DNA of 64,000 bases from SM23-32 sp964434535. Lineage in GTDB: Bacteria; Planctomycetota; Brocadiia; SM23-32. Positions 26,735 through 35,162 of the stretch are shown piece by piece; the first letter of the stretch is position 1, and each line of letters begins with the position of its first letter. Location: positions 62,001 through 126,000 of the forward strand of contig CAYSWA010000001.1 of NCBI GenBank assembly GCA_964434535.1, written 5' to 3'. The notes beneath the pieces are model-generated. The model ran no database searches and had not been told where the DNA came from. It saw only the letters and a program-made list of their open reading frames with translations. The position numbers and the translations under genes were made by a program.

Positions 26735-27358
26735 ATGGCGAGGCAAACGGGACCGAAATGCAGGCTCTGCCGCCGGGAAGGGGTCAAGCTCTTTCTGAAG
26801 GGCGCCAGGTGCCACACGGCCAAGTGCCCCATCGAGGGGCGCAGCAAGCCGCCGGGCATGCACGGCTGGCGCCGTGGGCGCCCCAGCGACTATGCCGTGC
26901 GCCTGCGCGAGAAGCAGAAGACCAAGCGCTACTACGGCGTGCTGGAGGCCCAGTTCCGCCGCTACTTCGACCGGGCCCAGGGCACCCGGGGCAACACGGG
27001 TGAGAACCTGCTGGCGCTGCTGGAGCGGCGGCTGGACAATGTGCTGACGGTCTGCGGCTTCGCCGTCTCGCGGGCCCAGGCCCGCCAGATGGTCACGCAC
27101 GGGCACGTGCAGGTCAACGGCGGCACCGTGCGCGCGGCCAACTACCTGGTCGAGGAAGGCGACGTGATCCGCCCGGAGCCGAAGGACCAGACCCTGGACG
27201 TGGTGCGGGCCCGCCGGGAAGAGACGGGCCATCAGGCGCCGGGCTGGCTGGAGGTCAACGACGCCGACCTGACCATACGCGTGGTGCGCATGCCGGTGCG
27301 GGAAGACGTGACACTGGAGGTCGAGGACGGCCTCGTCGTGGAGGTCTGCTCGCGCTGA
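26735..27358 (+). CDS. rpsD: 30S ribosomal protein S4, zinc-binding type
   Basis: 207 residues with four N-terminal cysteines (C9, C12, C26, C31) forming a zinc site. The S4 RNA-binding domain lies in the middle (LERRLDNVLTVCGFAVSRAQARQMVTHGHVQVNG). S4 starts 30S assembly and in E. coli represses the alpha operon through a pseudoknot at rpsM; that position here is not recognisable. Confidence 0.97.
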   Translation: MARQTGPKCRLCRREGVKLFLKGARCHTAKCPIEGRSKPPGMHGWRRGRPSDYAVRLREKQKTKRYYGVLEAQFRRYFDRAQGTRGNTGENLLALLERRLDNVLTVCGFAVSRAQARQMVTHGHVQVNGGTVRAANYLVEEGDVIRPEPKDQTLDVVRARREETGHQAPGWLEVNDADLTIRVVRMPVREDVTLEVEDGLVVEVCSR

Positions 27359-27380
27359 GGCCGAGCGGCGAACGAGGCAG

Positions 27381-27395
27381 GGCCGCGTTGCGGCC
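27381..27395 (+). promoter_or_regulatory. Hairpin between rpsD and rpoA
   Basis: GGCCGC (27381-27386), GTT loop, GCGGCC (27390-27395): a perfect 6-bp stem in the 74-nt spacer before rpoA. It may tune rpoA translation relative to ribosomal genes. Confidence 0.35.
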
Positions 27396-27432
27396 GGGCA
27401 ACCACTGCACGGGGTAATCGGAGAGGGAATAG

Positions 27433-28473
27433 ATGGCAGTCAGAGTGAGATGGCGGGGGCTGGAGTTGCCCGTCCAGGTCCGCGTGGACAGCGAGACGCT
27501 GAGCGAGACCTTCGGCGAGTTCGTGGCGGAGCCCTTCGAGCGGGGATTCGGCCACAGCGTGGGCAACAGCCTGCGGCGCGTGCTGCTGTCCTCGATCGAG
27601 GGGGCGGCCGTCGTCGCGGTCAAGTTCGATGGCGTCCAGCAGGAGCTGAGCACCATCGACGGCGTGCTGGAGGACGTGCCCGAGATCGTGCTGAACATCA
27701 AGGAGCTGCTGCTGCGCCTGCACCCCGACGGGGAGAAGACGCTGCGCCTGGAGGCCGAGGAGGAAGGCCCGGTCACGGCCGGCGACATCGAGCCCGACCC
27801 CGACGTGGACATCGTCGATCCGTCTCAGCTCATTGCCACGCTGACGGCGGACACGCACTTCTCCTGCACCATGACCGTGCGCAAAGGCCGGGGCTACCTG
27901 CCCTCCGAGGAGCACGAGAACCTGCCCACAGAGATCGGCGTCATCCCCGTCGACAGCCTGTTCTCGCCCGTGCGGCGCGTCAACTATCGCGTGGAGGACA
28001 CGCGCGTCGGCCGGCGGACCAACTACGACCGGCTCATCATGCAGATCTACACCAGCGGCGTGGTCGAGCCGCAGATGGCCCTGGTCGAAGCCTCCAAGAT
28101 CCTGCGCAAGCACCTTAACCCGTTCGTGGAGTACCTCGAACTCGGCCGCCAGCTTCCCCAGGAAGAGCCCCACCCCATCCCCGAGGTCAAGCACCTGGGC
28201 ATGGCCGCGATCCCCGAGTCCAAGCTCTCGATGCCCATCGTCGCGCTCGACCTGAGCACCCGGGCCTGCCACTGCCTGGAGGGCGAGGGCATCCGCACCG
28301 TCGGCGAGCTGCTGACCAAGACGGAGGAGGAACTGCTGGAGATGCGCGGCTTCGGCGAGGCCACCCTCCAGGAGGTCAGCGAGAAGCTCGCCGAGCAGGG
28401 ACTCGAGATCGCCATGCTCGCCCCTCAGCCCGAAGAGGAAGAGGAAGAGGAAGAGGCAGAGGAAGGGCAGTAA
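27433..28473 (+). CDS. rpoA: DNA-directed RNA polymerase alpha subunit
   Basis: 346 residues. The N-terminal dimerisation domain has the FGHSVGNSLRRVLLSSIEGAAV signature (about 40-61), then insert and linker, then a C-terminal domain with two helix-hairpin-helix motifs including LLEMRGFGEATLQEV (about 302-316). The C-terminus ends in a glutamate run (about 335-346). The alphaCTD determinants for UP elements and activators are present. An 11-nt run of C directly follows the stop (28474-28484). Confidence 0.97.
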   Translation: MAVRVRWRGLELPVQVRVDSETLSETFGEFVAEPFERGFGHSVGNSLRRVLLSSIEGAAVVAVKFDGVQQELSTIDGVLEDVPEIVLNIKELLLRLHPDGEKTLRLEAEEEGPVTAGDIEPDPDVDIVDPSQLIATLTADTHFSCTMTVRKGRGYLPSEEHENLPTEIGVIPVDSLFSPVRRVNYRVEDTRVGRRTNYDRLIMQIYTSGVVEPQMALVEASKILRKHLNPFVEYLELGRQLPQEEPHPIPEVKHLGMAAIPESKLSMPIVALDLSTRACHCLEGEGIRTVGELLTKTEEELLEMRGFGEATLQEVSEKLAEQGLEIAMLAPQPEEEEEEEEAEEGQ

Positions 28474-28524
28474 CCCCCCCCCCCGAGCCCCGCCCCGAGA
28501 ACTCCAGAGCGCAAGCAGACTACG

Positions 28525-29163
28525 ATGAGGCACCGAAAGAAGGGACGCAAGCTCAACCGGACGGCGAGCCACCGCACGGCCCTGCGGCGCAACCTGGCCG
28601 CCGCGCTGCTCAGGCGCGAGCGCGTCATCACCACCCCGGCCAAGGCCAAGGAGGTGCGCCCGTTCGTCGAACGCCTGATCACACTGGCCAGGCGAGCGCT
28701 GCCCTACAAGGACACGGGCGACGCCGAAGACCGGCGCAAGTACCTGCACTACTACCGCCTGGCGCTCCGGCGCCTGCAGGACAAGAAGATGGTGCAGAAA
28801 CTCTTCGGCGAGGGGCCGTGGCGCGAGCAACAGGAGTCCCTGGCCGAACGCTACGCCGACCGGCCCGGCGGCTATACGCGCATCGTCCGCCTCGGCGGCA
28901 GCCGCCTCGGCGTGCCCCTCGGCTCGACGGTGAGCGCCATCCCGGAGCTGACCTACGAGATAGGCGGCGTGGAGCGCACCATCCGCCTGACCGGCAACCG
29001 GCTCGGCGACAACGCGCCCCAGGTCCTGTTCGAACTCGTCGAGAAGGAGCGCGAGCCGGGCCCCGAGGAGGAGGTCGCCCCGGCCGTCGTGCTCAGTGAG
29101 GATGAGCCCGAACCCGAGGAGCCGGCCGAGCAGGAGGCCGACGAAGAACAGGACGAGGGCTGA
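28525..29163 (+). CDS. rplQ: 50S ribosomal protein L17 with insertion and acidic tail
   Basis: 212 residues, against about 120 in E. coli. The conserved core MRHRKKGRKLNRTASHRTALRR through RPGGYTRI is followed by a roughly 35-residue insertion (124-158) before the closing GDNAPQVLFELVE strand. A 39-residue tail (174-212) made almost only of Glu, Pro, Ala and Asp follows. Both additions look real because the frame is continuous and codon use is unchanged. L17 lies near the tunnel exit, so the tail could face nascent chains or the membrane. Confidence 0.93.
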   Translation: MRHRKKGRKLNRTASHRTALRRNLAAALLRRERVITTPAKAKEVRPFVERLITLARRALPYKDTGDAEDRRKYLHYYRLALRRLQDKKMVQKLFGEGPWREQQESLAERYADRPGGYTRIVRLGGSRLGVPLGSTVSAIPELTYEIGGVERTIRLTGNRLGDNAPQVLFELVEKEREPGPEEEVAPAVVLSEDEPEPEEPAEQEADEEQDEG

Positions 29164-29248
29164 TCGGCCCTGGAGACGTGGAGAGGGCAGGTCGCCCGCC
29201 AGGCGCCCCGCCCCTGTTGTGCGTACATCTCCTGATGCGGCTGGCCCG

Positions 29249-29581
29249 CTAACCGCCGAGCGCCTCGTCGACGGCCTTCTGGTACTCGGCCTTCGGCTGG
29301 GCGCCGACCATGCGCTGCACCTCCTTGCCGTCCTTGAACAGCAGGACGGTGGGGATGGCGCTCACGGCGTAGTTCGAGGCGGCGTCGCGGTTCTCGTCCA
29401 CGTTCAGCTTGCAGGTCTTCAGCTTGCCCGCGTTCTCGTCGGCGAGCTGCTCGATGACGGGGCTGACCATGCGGCAGGGCCCGCACCAGGGCGCCCACAG
29501 GTCCACCAGCACGGGCACATCGGCCTGGAGGACTTCAGCCTCGAAGGTCTCGTCGGTTACCTCAATGACCTCGTCTGCCAC
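29249..29581 (-). CDS. trxA: Thioredoxin
   Basis: 110 residues with the classical WCGPC active site (32-36) and cis-proline SAIPT. It starts at GTG 29581, with GGAAGGGGG upstream. It is a general cytosolic dithiol reductant, which can serve ribonucleotide reductase and MsrA. It follows a zinc-ribbon membrane gene by 26 nt on the same strand and is convergent with rplQ. Confidence 0.95.
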   Translation of the reverse strand: MADEVIEVTDETFEAEVLQADVPVLVDLWAPWCGPCRMVSPVIEQLADENAGKLKTCKLNVDENRDAASNYAVSAIPTVLLFKDGKEVQRMVGAQPKAEYQKAVDEALGG

Positions 29582-29607
29582 GTCTAACCCCCTTCCGCTG
29601 ACGGTGC

Positions 29608-30192
29608 CTACGCTGCGGTGGGCTTGGGAATGGAATCCAGCAGGCGCTGGACCTTGGCCTTCAGCGTCTTGAGCAGGCGCTTGGCGGCGCGCCGGTCATA
29701 CTCTCGCTCGGGCGGCATCCAGGACGGCCTCTTCTTCTCGGGCGCATACAGGCTGTCCAGCTTGATGTGTCGGTCCTCGGTCTCGATCCAGGCGATCAAC
29801 TGCTCGGCGCGCATGCGGGCCTGGCCGTAGTGGTAATCGGCGAGCTTCTGCTTGCCGGCGGCGCCCGCCGAGTCGCCCATGGCCCTGATGTCCCGGATCT
29901 CCTGCATCTTCAGCACGGGGTACTCGAAGAGCTCCGGCACCTGCCGGATGGTCTTCTCCACGCCGCGCTGGTACATGTAGCCGGCGAAGACGACCAGCAC
30001 GAAGGCGATGGTCACGCCGAGGTAGATCCGCCCCGAGAAGAGCTCCGGGTGCGACGCCTTCCCCTTGGCCTGCTTGACGCGCGCCGCGAAGGACTCGCCG
30101 CTCTTGAGGTTCGTCCCGCAGTGGCGGCATTCGATGTCCCCGAGCTCGACTTCGCCCCCGCAACTCGGGCACTGCATCTGGACCTTGGCCAT
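29608..30192 (-). CDS. Zinc-ribbon membrane protein of unknown function
   Basis: 194 residues. Residues 8-26 form a CPSC/CRHC zinc ribbon. One transmembrane helix (about 56-75, YLGVTIAFVLVVFAGYMY) is followed by a charged helical region (about 80-190) likely outside the membrane. I recognise no enzyme motif. Zinc-ribbon plus single-anchor proteins are common in PVC bacteria and usually unassigned. It shares a promoter with trxA. Confidence 0.75.
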   Translation of the reverse strand: MAKVQMQCPSCGGEVELGDIECRHCGTNLKSGESFAARVKQAKGKASHPELFSGRIYLGVTIAFVLVVFAGYMYQRGVEKTIRQVPELFEYPVLKMQEIRDIRAMGDSAGAAGKQKLADYHYGQARMRAEQLIAWIETEDRHIKLDSLYAPEKKRPSWMPPEREYDRRAAKRLLKTLKAKVQRLLDSIPKPTAA

Positions 30193-30243
30193 CTGGACCC
30201 TCCCGGCCGCCGCGACGGCCTGAGCGACCTGCCTATCGAATCC

Positions 30244-30271
30244 ATTGTATACGACGCCGGGGGGCTGTCAA
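30244..30271 (-). promoter_or_regulatory. Promoter of the zinc-ribbon-trxA pair
   Basis: On the minus strand, perfect TTGACA (30266-30271), a 16-nt spacer and TACAAT (30244-30249), about 52 nt before the ATG. It is back to back with the GHMP-rodA promoter. Confidence 0.7.
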
Positions 30272-30292
30272 CAACGCCGGCCGGCGCCCGAT

Positions 30293-30322
30293 TTGACTTG
30301 GCCGGCCGGGCCGGGCTAACCT
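30293..30322 (+). promoter_or_regulatory. Promoter of the GHMP kinase-rodA operon
   Basis: TTGACT (30293-30298), an 18-nt spacer and TAACCT (30317-30322), 43 nt before the ATG at 30366. The -10 is moderate. Confidence 0.5.
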
Positions 30323-30365
30323 TGCACCAGAGCGCGTCCCGCCCCTCCCCAACCCGCGCGAGGCC

Positions 30366-31598
30366 ATGGACATCGGCCATCTCCCTCCCCGACAGCGTCA
30401 GCGCGTCGAGCGCCTGCGGCGCGAACTGGCCGACTGGATCGGCCCCCGCGCGGAGGCGCCGCGCCTCGTGCGCAGCCCCTACCGCGCCTGCCCCCTCGGC
30501 GCGCACGTGGACCATCAGCTCGGGCGGGTCACCGGCGTGGCACTTGACCGCGCGCTGCTGCTGGCGTTCGTGCCGGCGCGGGACCGCCGCGTCGCCGTGC
30601 GCAGCCGCCAGTTCCCCGGCACGGTCGAGTTCTCCCTCGATGACGCGCCGCCGGCCCCGGCCGGGGACTGGGGCGACTATGCCCGCGGGGCCGCCCACGC
30701 GCTGGGCCGTGGCCATCGGATCGAGCGCGGCCTACGGGCGCTGGTGGACGGCCACGACGACGTGGGCGGGCTCAGCTCCTCGGCGGCCGTCGGCGTCGCT
30801 TACCTGCTTGCCCTGGAGTGCGCGAACGGCCTGGACGTCGGCCCGGCCGAGAACGTCGAGCTGGACCGCGTCATCGAGAACGACTACATCGGCCTGAGCA
30901 ACGGCATCCTCGACCAGTCCGTCATCCTGCGGGCGCAGGCGGGGGAGCTGACCCACGTGGACTGCCTCACCGGCCGGGCGCGGCAGGTCCCTGTTGGGGC
31001 GGGGCGCGGCGTCGCCGTGGTCGTGCTGTTCAGCGGCCTTCGCGCGCCGCTCATGACGACCGACTACAACCGGCGCGTCGGCGAATGCCGCGAGGCCGCG
31101 CGGCGGCTGCTGGAGGCCGCCGCGATGCCCGTGCCGGCGCCCGCCAACCTGCGGGCCGTGCCGCGCGACGCCTTCGCGGCCCATGGCGAGGGCCTGCCCG
31201 GGCCGCTGCGGCGGCGGGCGGCCCATTTCTTCGGGGAGCAGGAGCGCGTGCGCCGCGGCGTGGAGCTCTGGGCGAGGGGCGAGCTGGAAGCCTTCGGCGA
31301 ACTGGTCACCGAGTCCGGGCGCAGCTCGGTCGAGAACTACGAGTGCGGCAACGATTACCTGCGCTCGGCCTGGCAGGCCCTCTGCGCGGCGCCCGGCGTC
31401 CACGGAGCGCGCTTCAGCGGGGCCGGCTTCCGCGGGTGCTGCATCGGCCTGGCCGAGCCCGAGGCGGCGGAGGCGGCCGCCGAGGACGCCCTGGCGCGCT
31501 ACCGGGCCATGCGTCCGGACGTGGCGGACGCGGCGCGCGCCTACGTCTGCCGCACGGCTGCGGGGGCGGGCCTGCTCAGCGGGGGGGGCGCGGTGTGA
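30366..31598 (+). CDS. GHMP kinase, galacturonokinase-like
   Basis: 410 residues with the three GHMP motifs: SPYRACPLGAHVDHQ (37-51), GGLSSSAAVG (134-143) and a glycine-rich third motif ARFSGAGFRGCC (about 354-365). Galactokinases read GRVNLIGEHTDYN in motif one; the PLGAHVDHQ form is instead found in plant galacturonokinases, which phosphorylate D-galacturonate at C1 for nucleotide-sugar salvage. Bacterial members are poorly studied. The gene overlaps rodA by 4 nt, so a cell-wall or glycan role is possible. The sugar is inferred only. Confidence 0.78.
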   Translation: MDIGHLPPRQRQRVERLRRELADWIGPRAEAPRLVRSPYRACPLGAHVDHQLGRVTGVALDRALLLAFVPARDRRVAVRSRQFPGTVEFSLDDAPPAPAGDWGDYARGAAHALGRGHRIERGLRALVDGHDDVGGLSSSAAVGVAYLLALECANGLDVGPAENVELDRVIENDYIGLSNGILDQSVILRAQAGELTHVDCLTGRARQVPVGAGRGVAVVVLFSGLRAPLMTTDYNRRVGECREAARRLLEAAAMPVPAPANLRAVPRDAFAAHGEGLPGPLRRRAAHFFGEQERVRRGVELWARGELEAFGELVTESGRSSVENYECGNDYLRSAWQALCAAPGVHGARFSGAGFRGCCIGLAEPEAAEAAAEDALARYRAMRPDVADAARAYVCRTAAGAGLLSGGGAV

Positions 31599-32722
31599 AG
31601 GCCATCCGATCCCTGGTTGGGCGCCCGGACCTGCGGCGCTTCCCCTGGCTGCTGCTGATCGGCGCGCTGGTGCTGAGCGGCGTCGGCGTCGCCTTCATAC
31701 GTAGCTCGCACTCGGCCGGCCTGGCGATGAAGCACCTGGCGTTCACCGGCATCGGGCTCGGCGCCTTCGCGCTGATCGGGCTCGTGGACTACCGCCGCCT
31801 GGCCGGGCTGGCGCTGCCGCTCTACGTGGCGGGGCTCGCGTCGCTGGTGGCCCTGTTCGCGATGGGCGTGACGCTGAACTATGCGCGCCGCTGGTTCGAC
31901 CTGGGGCCGGTGCACGTGCAGCCCGCGGAGCCGATCAAGTACGTGCTGGTGCTGGTGCTGGCCGACTACTTCTGCGTGCGGCATCGCGTGGGCCGGCTGC
32001 GCGACCTGCTGCCGCCGCTGGTGCTGACATGCGCGCCGATGCTGCTGATCGCGCTCCAGCCGGACCTGGGCACGGCGCTTACGCTGGCGCCGGTCTTCGT
32101 GGCGATCGCCTTCCTGGCCGGGGTGCCGCTGAGGAACCTGGCGCTGCTGGCGCTGGCCGGCTGCGTGCTGGTGGCCGGGGCGTGGTTCACCCCCGGCGTG
32201 CTGAAGGATTACCAGCGCGACCGCATCCTCGGGCTCGTCCACCCCGGGGGGGACCCGCACTCGCACGCGGCCTACAACGCCGAACAGGCCATGCTCGCCA
32301 TCCGCGCCGGCGGCCTGGCGGGGCAGGGCTGGGGCCAGGGCGTGCTGACGCGCCTGGGCCGCATACCGGAGCAGTACGCGGACTTCATCTTCCCCGTCAT
32401 CGCCGAGGAGTGGGGCTTCGCGCGGACGGCTCTGCTGCTCGGCCTCTACGTGGCCATGATGGTCCTTCTCGGCCTGGCGGCGCGGGGCACGCCGGACGGC
32501 TTCGGCCGGTTGATCGTGGGCGGGGTGCTGGCGCTCTTCGCCTTCCAGACGTTCCTGCACGTGGCCATCTCGCTGCGGCTGGCGCCGATCACGGGGCTGA
32601 CGCTGCCGCTGGTAAGCTACGGCGGCTCGTCGCTGGTGAGCACCTACGCCGGCTTCGGGCTGGTGGCCAGCGTGCGGATGCACCGCGAGCGCGACTTCAG
32701 CGAGGACGCGGCGGGGCAGTAG
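31595..32722 (+). CDS. rodA: SEDS peptidoglycan glycosyltransferase, RodA type
   Basis: 375 residues beginning at GTG 31595, overlapping the kinase stop. About ten membrane segments are visible. QPDLGTAL (about 148-155), PEQYADFIFPVIAEEWGF (about 259-276) and the C-terminal LPLVSYGGSSL (about 331-341) are SEDS hallmarks. The protein polymerises lipid II with a class B PBP during elongation. The QPDLGTA and DFIFPVIAEEWGF wording is closer to RodA than FtsW. Its presence implies the organism makes peptidoglycan. Confidence 0.88.
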   Translation: MKAIRSLVGRPDLRRFPWLLLIGALVLSGVGVAFIRSSHSAGLAMKHLAFTGIGLGAFALIGLVDYRRLAGLALPLYVAGLASLVALFAMGVTLNYARRWFDLGPVHVQPAEPIKYVLVLVLADYFCVRHRVGRLRDLLPPLVLTCAPMLLIALQPDLGTALTLAPVFVAIAFLAGVPLRNLALLALAGCVLVAGAWFTPGVLKDYQRDRILGLVHPGGDPHSHAAYNAEQAMLAIRAGGLAGQGWGQGVLTRLGRIPEQYADFIFPVIAEEWGFARTALLLGLYVAMMVLLGLAARGTPDGFGRLIVGGVLALFAFQTFLHVAISLRLAPITGLTLPLVSYGGSSLVSTYAGFGLVASVRMHRERDFSEDAAGQ

Positions 32723-32803
32723 GCTGCCCTCCGAGCCGGCCTCCGCCGCCCATCCGCGCCCCCACCCTTGCCCCTGGCTTGCGGGGTGGCGCCGGGGCTC
32801 TGC

Positions 32804-32832
32804 TTGACGGGCTGGCGGGGCGTGGCTACAAT
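32804..32832 (+). promoter_or_regulatory. Promoter of the DUF502-hpf-PTS operon
   Basis: TTGACG (32804-32809), a 17-nt spacer and TACAAT (32827-32832), 70 nt before ATG 32903. The genes up to ptsI are closely spaced in the same direction, so this may drive all five. Confidence 0.72.
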
Positions 32833-32902
32833 CGTCTGTCCGGGTAGAGCCGTGCTGAGCACCCCCGCCGGCAGGGGGAGGGAACCAGTCGCAGGGGTGA
32901 AG

Positions 32903-33703
32903 ATGTCGGGCAACGGCTTTGGGGACGACTTCAAGCGCAATTTCCTGACCGGTATCGCCGCTCTGTTTCCGATACTGATCACGTTATTCCTGTTTGCGTG
33001 GCTGTATCGGCAGATAGACGCCACCATCGGGGCGCAGGCGAACCTGCTGTGCCGCGAGGTGCTGGCGCGCAACCCGGGCGCGTTCGAGGCGTTCTTCCGC
33101 GGCGCACCGCCGGAGGCGGCGCGGACCGAGCGGGACCGCCGGGCCTACGCGCGCATGCACTTCCCGCGCGTCGTCGGCTCCGTGGTCGGGCTGGTCGGGG
33201 CGGTGCTGGCCATCTACCTGGCCGGCCGCTTCCTGCGCGGCTACGTGGGGAGGCGCCTGATGCGCCTGGTGGACCGTTTCTTCGAGCGGTTCCCGGTGAT
33301 CAAGGCGATCTATCCCTACGCGCGGCAGGTGGGCGACTTCGTGTTCGGCCAGTCGGAGCGCCGGCGCTTCAGCCGCGTCGTGGCGGTGCAGTACCCCCGG
33401 CAGGGCATCTACTCGATCGGGTTCCTCACCGGCGAGGGCCTCGGTGAAATCGAGCGACAGGCCGGCCGGGAGCTGGTCACCGTGTTCGTGCCGACTTCGC
33501 CGACGCCGCTGACGGGCTTCGTCATCGCGGTGCCGCCGGAGGAGGTGGCGGCGCTGGAGATGACGGTGGACGAGGCGTTCCGCTATTGCATCACGGCCGG
33601 AATGCTGGCGCGTCCGGCGGCGAGGGCCGGCGAAGCGCACGCGGGCGCTGTCGCCGGCGCCGACCAGGGGCGCCAGGCACCGCCTTGCGAGAAAGAAGGG
33701 TGA
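32903..33703 (+). CDS. DUF502 family membrane protein
   Basis: 266 residues from ATG 32903 behind AGGGG. Two membrane segments lie at about 13-32 and 88-112. Conserved DUF502 features follow: a FFERFPVIKAIYPYARQV segment and a C-terminal soluble half with VTVFVPTSPTPLTGF. The family is widespread but of unknown biochemical function. The tail (about 235-266) is low-complexity. It is first in the operon and seven bases from hpf. Confidence 0.85.
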   Translation: MSGNGFGDDFKRNFLTGIAALFPILITLFLFAWLYRQIDATIGAQANLLCREVLARNPGAFEAFFRGAPPEAARTERDRRAYARMHFPRVVGSVVGLVGAVLAIYLAGRFLRGYVGRRLMRLVDRFFERFPVIKAIYPYARQVGDFVFGQSERRRFSRVVAVQYPRQGIYSIGFLTGEGLGEIERQAGRELVTVFVPTSPTPLTGFVIAVPPEEVAALEMTVDEAFRYCITAGMLARPAARAGEAHAGAVAGADQGRQAPPCEKEG

Positions 33704-33709
33704 ACGGAA

Positions 33710-34033
33710 GTGGACGTTGAGATAAGCGGACGGCACATGGACGTGACGGCGCCGATGGAGAAGCACATCCGGGACTGCATCGACAAGCTGCCGGCCTTCG
33801 CCGAGAGCGTGCAGTACCTGACCGTCACCCTGGACGTCGACTCGGGCACGCCCGAGGTGGAGATCATGGCCAAGTGCGGCCGCTCCGACCTGTTCGTCCA
33901 AGCCGGCGGCCACGACATGTACAGGACCATCGACGAGGCGTTCGCCAAGCTCGGACGGCGCATCAAACGGCATCACGACAAGCTGGTGGAGCACCGCGGC
34001 AAGCACATGCCTCCGCCCGGCGGCGCCCAGTGA
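33710..34033 (+). CDS. hpf: Ribosome hibernation promoting factor, short form
   Basis: 107 residues, GTG start. The beta-alpha-beta-beta-beta-alpha fold has VEISGRHMDVTAPMEKHI, an SVQYLTVTLDVDSG strand and the C-terminal helix DEAFAKLGRRIKRHHDKL. It binds the 30S decoding region and shuts ribosomes down in stationary phase. Its position next to ptsN repeats the hpf-ptsN pairing of proteobacterial nitrogen-PTS loci, though rpoN is absent here. Confidence 0.9.
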   Translation: MDVEISGRHMDVTAPMEKHIRDCIDKLPAFAESVQYLTVTLDVDSGTPEVEIMAKCGRSDLFVQAGGHDMYRTIDEAFAKLGRRIKRHHDKLVEHRGKHMPPPGGAQ

Positions 34034-34087
34034 GAGGCACGCGCGAGGCGCCCGAAACGCTCTGACCACGGGGAACGGAGCAGCTTG

Positions 34088-34549
34088 ATGGCATTGGCCG
34101 AATGCGTTCGCGAAGGCGCCGTCTGCCTGGAGCTGGAGGAGCGGGAGCGCGACGACGTTCTGCGCCACCTCCTGGAGAAGCTGGCCGAGGCCGGGGCGGT
34201 GCCCCCCGGCCTGACCGAGCAGGCGTTTGAGGCGCTGCGGGCCCGCGAAGCGCTCGGAAGCACGGCCATCGGCAGGGGAGTGGCCGTGCCCCACGCGCGC
34301 ATGGAGGGGCTGGGCGGCATCGTGCTGGCCTTCGGCTACAGCGCCGAGGGCGTGCCTTTCAACGCTCTGGACGGCCAGCCGGTCCACCAGGTCTTCCTCA
34401 TCATGGGGCTGCCCGGAGAGGCCGACGAATACATGGACGTGATGCAGCGCATCTCGCGCCTGGTGCAGGACGAGGACTTCCTGCGCTTCGTGCGGCGCGT
34501 GCGCAGCACCGAGGAGCTGATCGACCTGCTGGAGGAGATGGATGACTGA
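34088..34549 (+). CDS. ptsN: PTS EIIA domain protein, PtsN type
   Basis: 153 residues from ATG 34088 (a TTG one codon earlier is possible). The phosphorylation site is the histidine in GVAVPHARMEGL (about residue 62), typical of fructose/nitrogen EIIA domains. There is no EIIB or EIIC in the locus, so it likely acts as a signalling phosphoprotein rather than in sugar uptake. Confidence 0.9.
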   Translation: MALAECVREGAVCLELEERERDDVLRHLLEKLAEAGAVPPGLTEQAFEALRAREALGSTAIGRGVAVPHARMEGLGGIVLAFGYSAEGVPFNALDGQPVHQVFLIMGLPGEADEYMDVMQRISRLVQDEDFLRFVRRVRSTEELIDLLEEMDD

Positions 34550-34596
34550 GCCGCTCCGGACTTCGGGGAGCGGCGAGAACCGTCCGGCACAGACCG

Positions 34597-35160
34597 ATGG
34601 CCGAATCGCCCGAACAAACCGCTGAGGTCACCATCCAGAACGAGATGGGCTTCCACGTGCGGCCCGTCCAGCGGTTCGCCTCGCTGGCGCGGCTGTTCGA
34701 CTCGGAGGTAGAGGTCAGCATCGGCGAGCGCACCGTGCCGGGCAAGAGCGTCATCAACCTGGTCAGCCTCGGCGGCCGCTACGGCGACACGCTGCGCATC
34801 GTTGTGCGCGGGCCGGACGCCGCCCAGTGCGCCGGGGTGCTGCAGTACCTGGCCGAGAACCGATTCTTCGTGGAAGACCGCGTGGAGGTGAAGAGCCGCC
34901 CGAACCGGCACCTGGAGCGCCTGGCCCGCCTCGCCTCCCTGTTCCGCAGCGAGATCAAGGTCACCGTGGACGGCCGCACGGTGGACGCCAAGGACGTGGA
35001 TGCGCTGCTGGAGCTCGGCCTCTCGCCGACCGATTCCCCGCAGTTCTGCGTCAGCGGCGAAGACGCCGAGCAGGCCCGCGCGCTGCTGGACAACCTGGCC
35101 GCCTCCTGCTTCTACGTGGAGGACCAGATGGCCCGCCGCCCCCGCACCAAGGCGAAGTGA
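34597..35160 (+). CDS. Tandem HPr-like phosphocarrier, second domain lacking the histidine
   Basis: 187 residues made of two HPr folds. Domain 1 (about 9-94) has the phospho-acceptor H20 in GFHVRP and a serine S51 in GKSVINL matching Ser46 of B. subtilis HPr. Domain 2 (about 98-176) aligns along its whole length (ASLARLFDSEVEV against ARLASLFRSEIKV; FFVED against FYVED) but has P102 where the histidine should be. It is therefore an internal duplication with one dead or regulatory copy. It precedes ptsI by 2 nt. Confidence 0.85.
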   Translation: MAESPEQTAEVTIQNEMGFHVRPVQRFASLARLFDSEVEVSIGERTVPGKSVINLVSLGGRYGDTLRIVVRGPDAAQCAGVLQYLAENRFFVEDRVEVKSRPNRHLERLARLASLFRSEIKVTVDGRTVDAKDVDALLELGLSPTDSPQFCVSGEDAEQARALLDNLAASCFYVEDQMARRPRTKAK

Positions 35161-35162
35161 GC

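Noticed and set aside
28474..28484. Run of eleven C residues after rpoA
   Set aside because: Could be a phase-variable or sequencing-sensitive homopolymer, but it is outside coding sequence and no effect is evident.
30366..31598. Ordinary galactokinase
   Set aside because: Motif one lacks the GEHTDYN wording and has PLGAHVDHQ instead, which is the galacturonokinase form.
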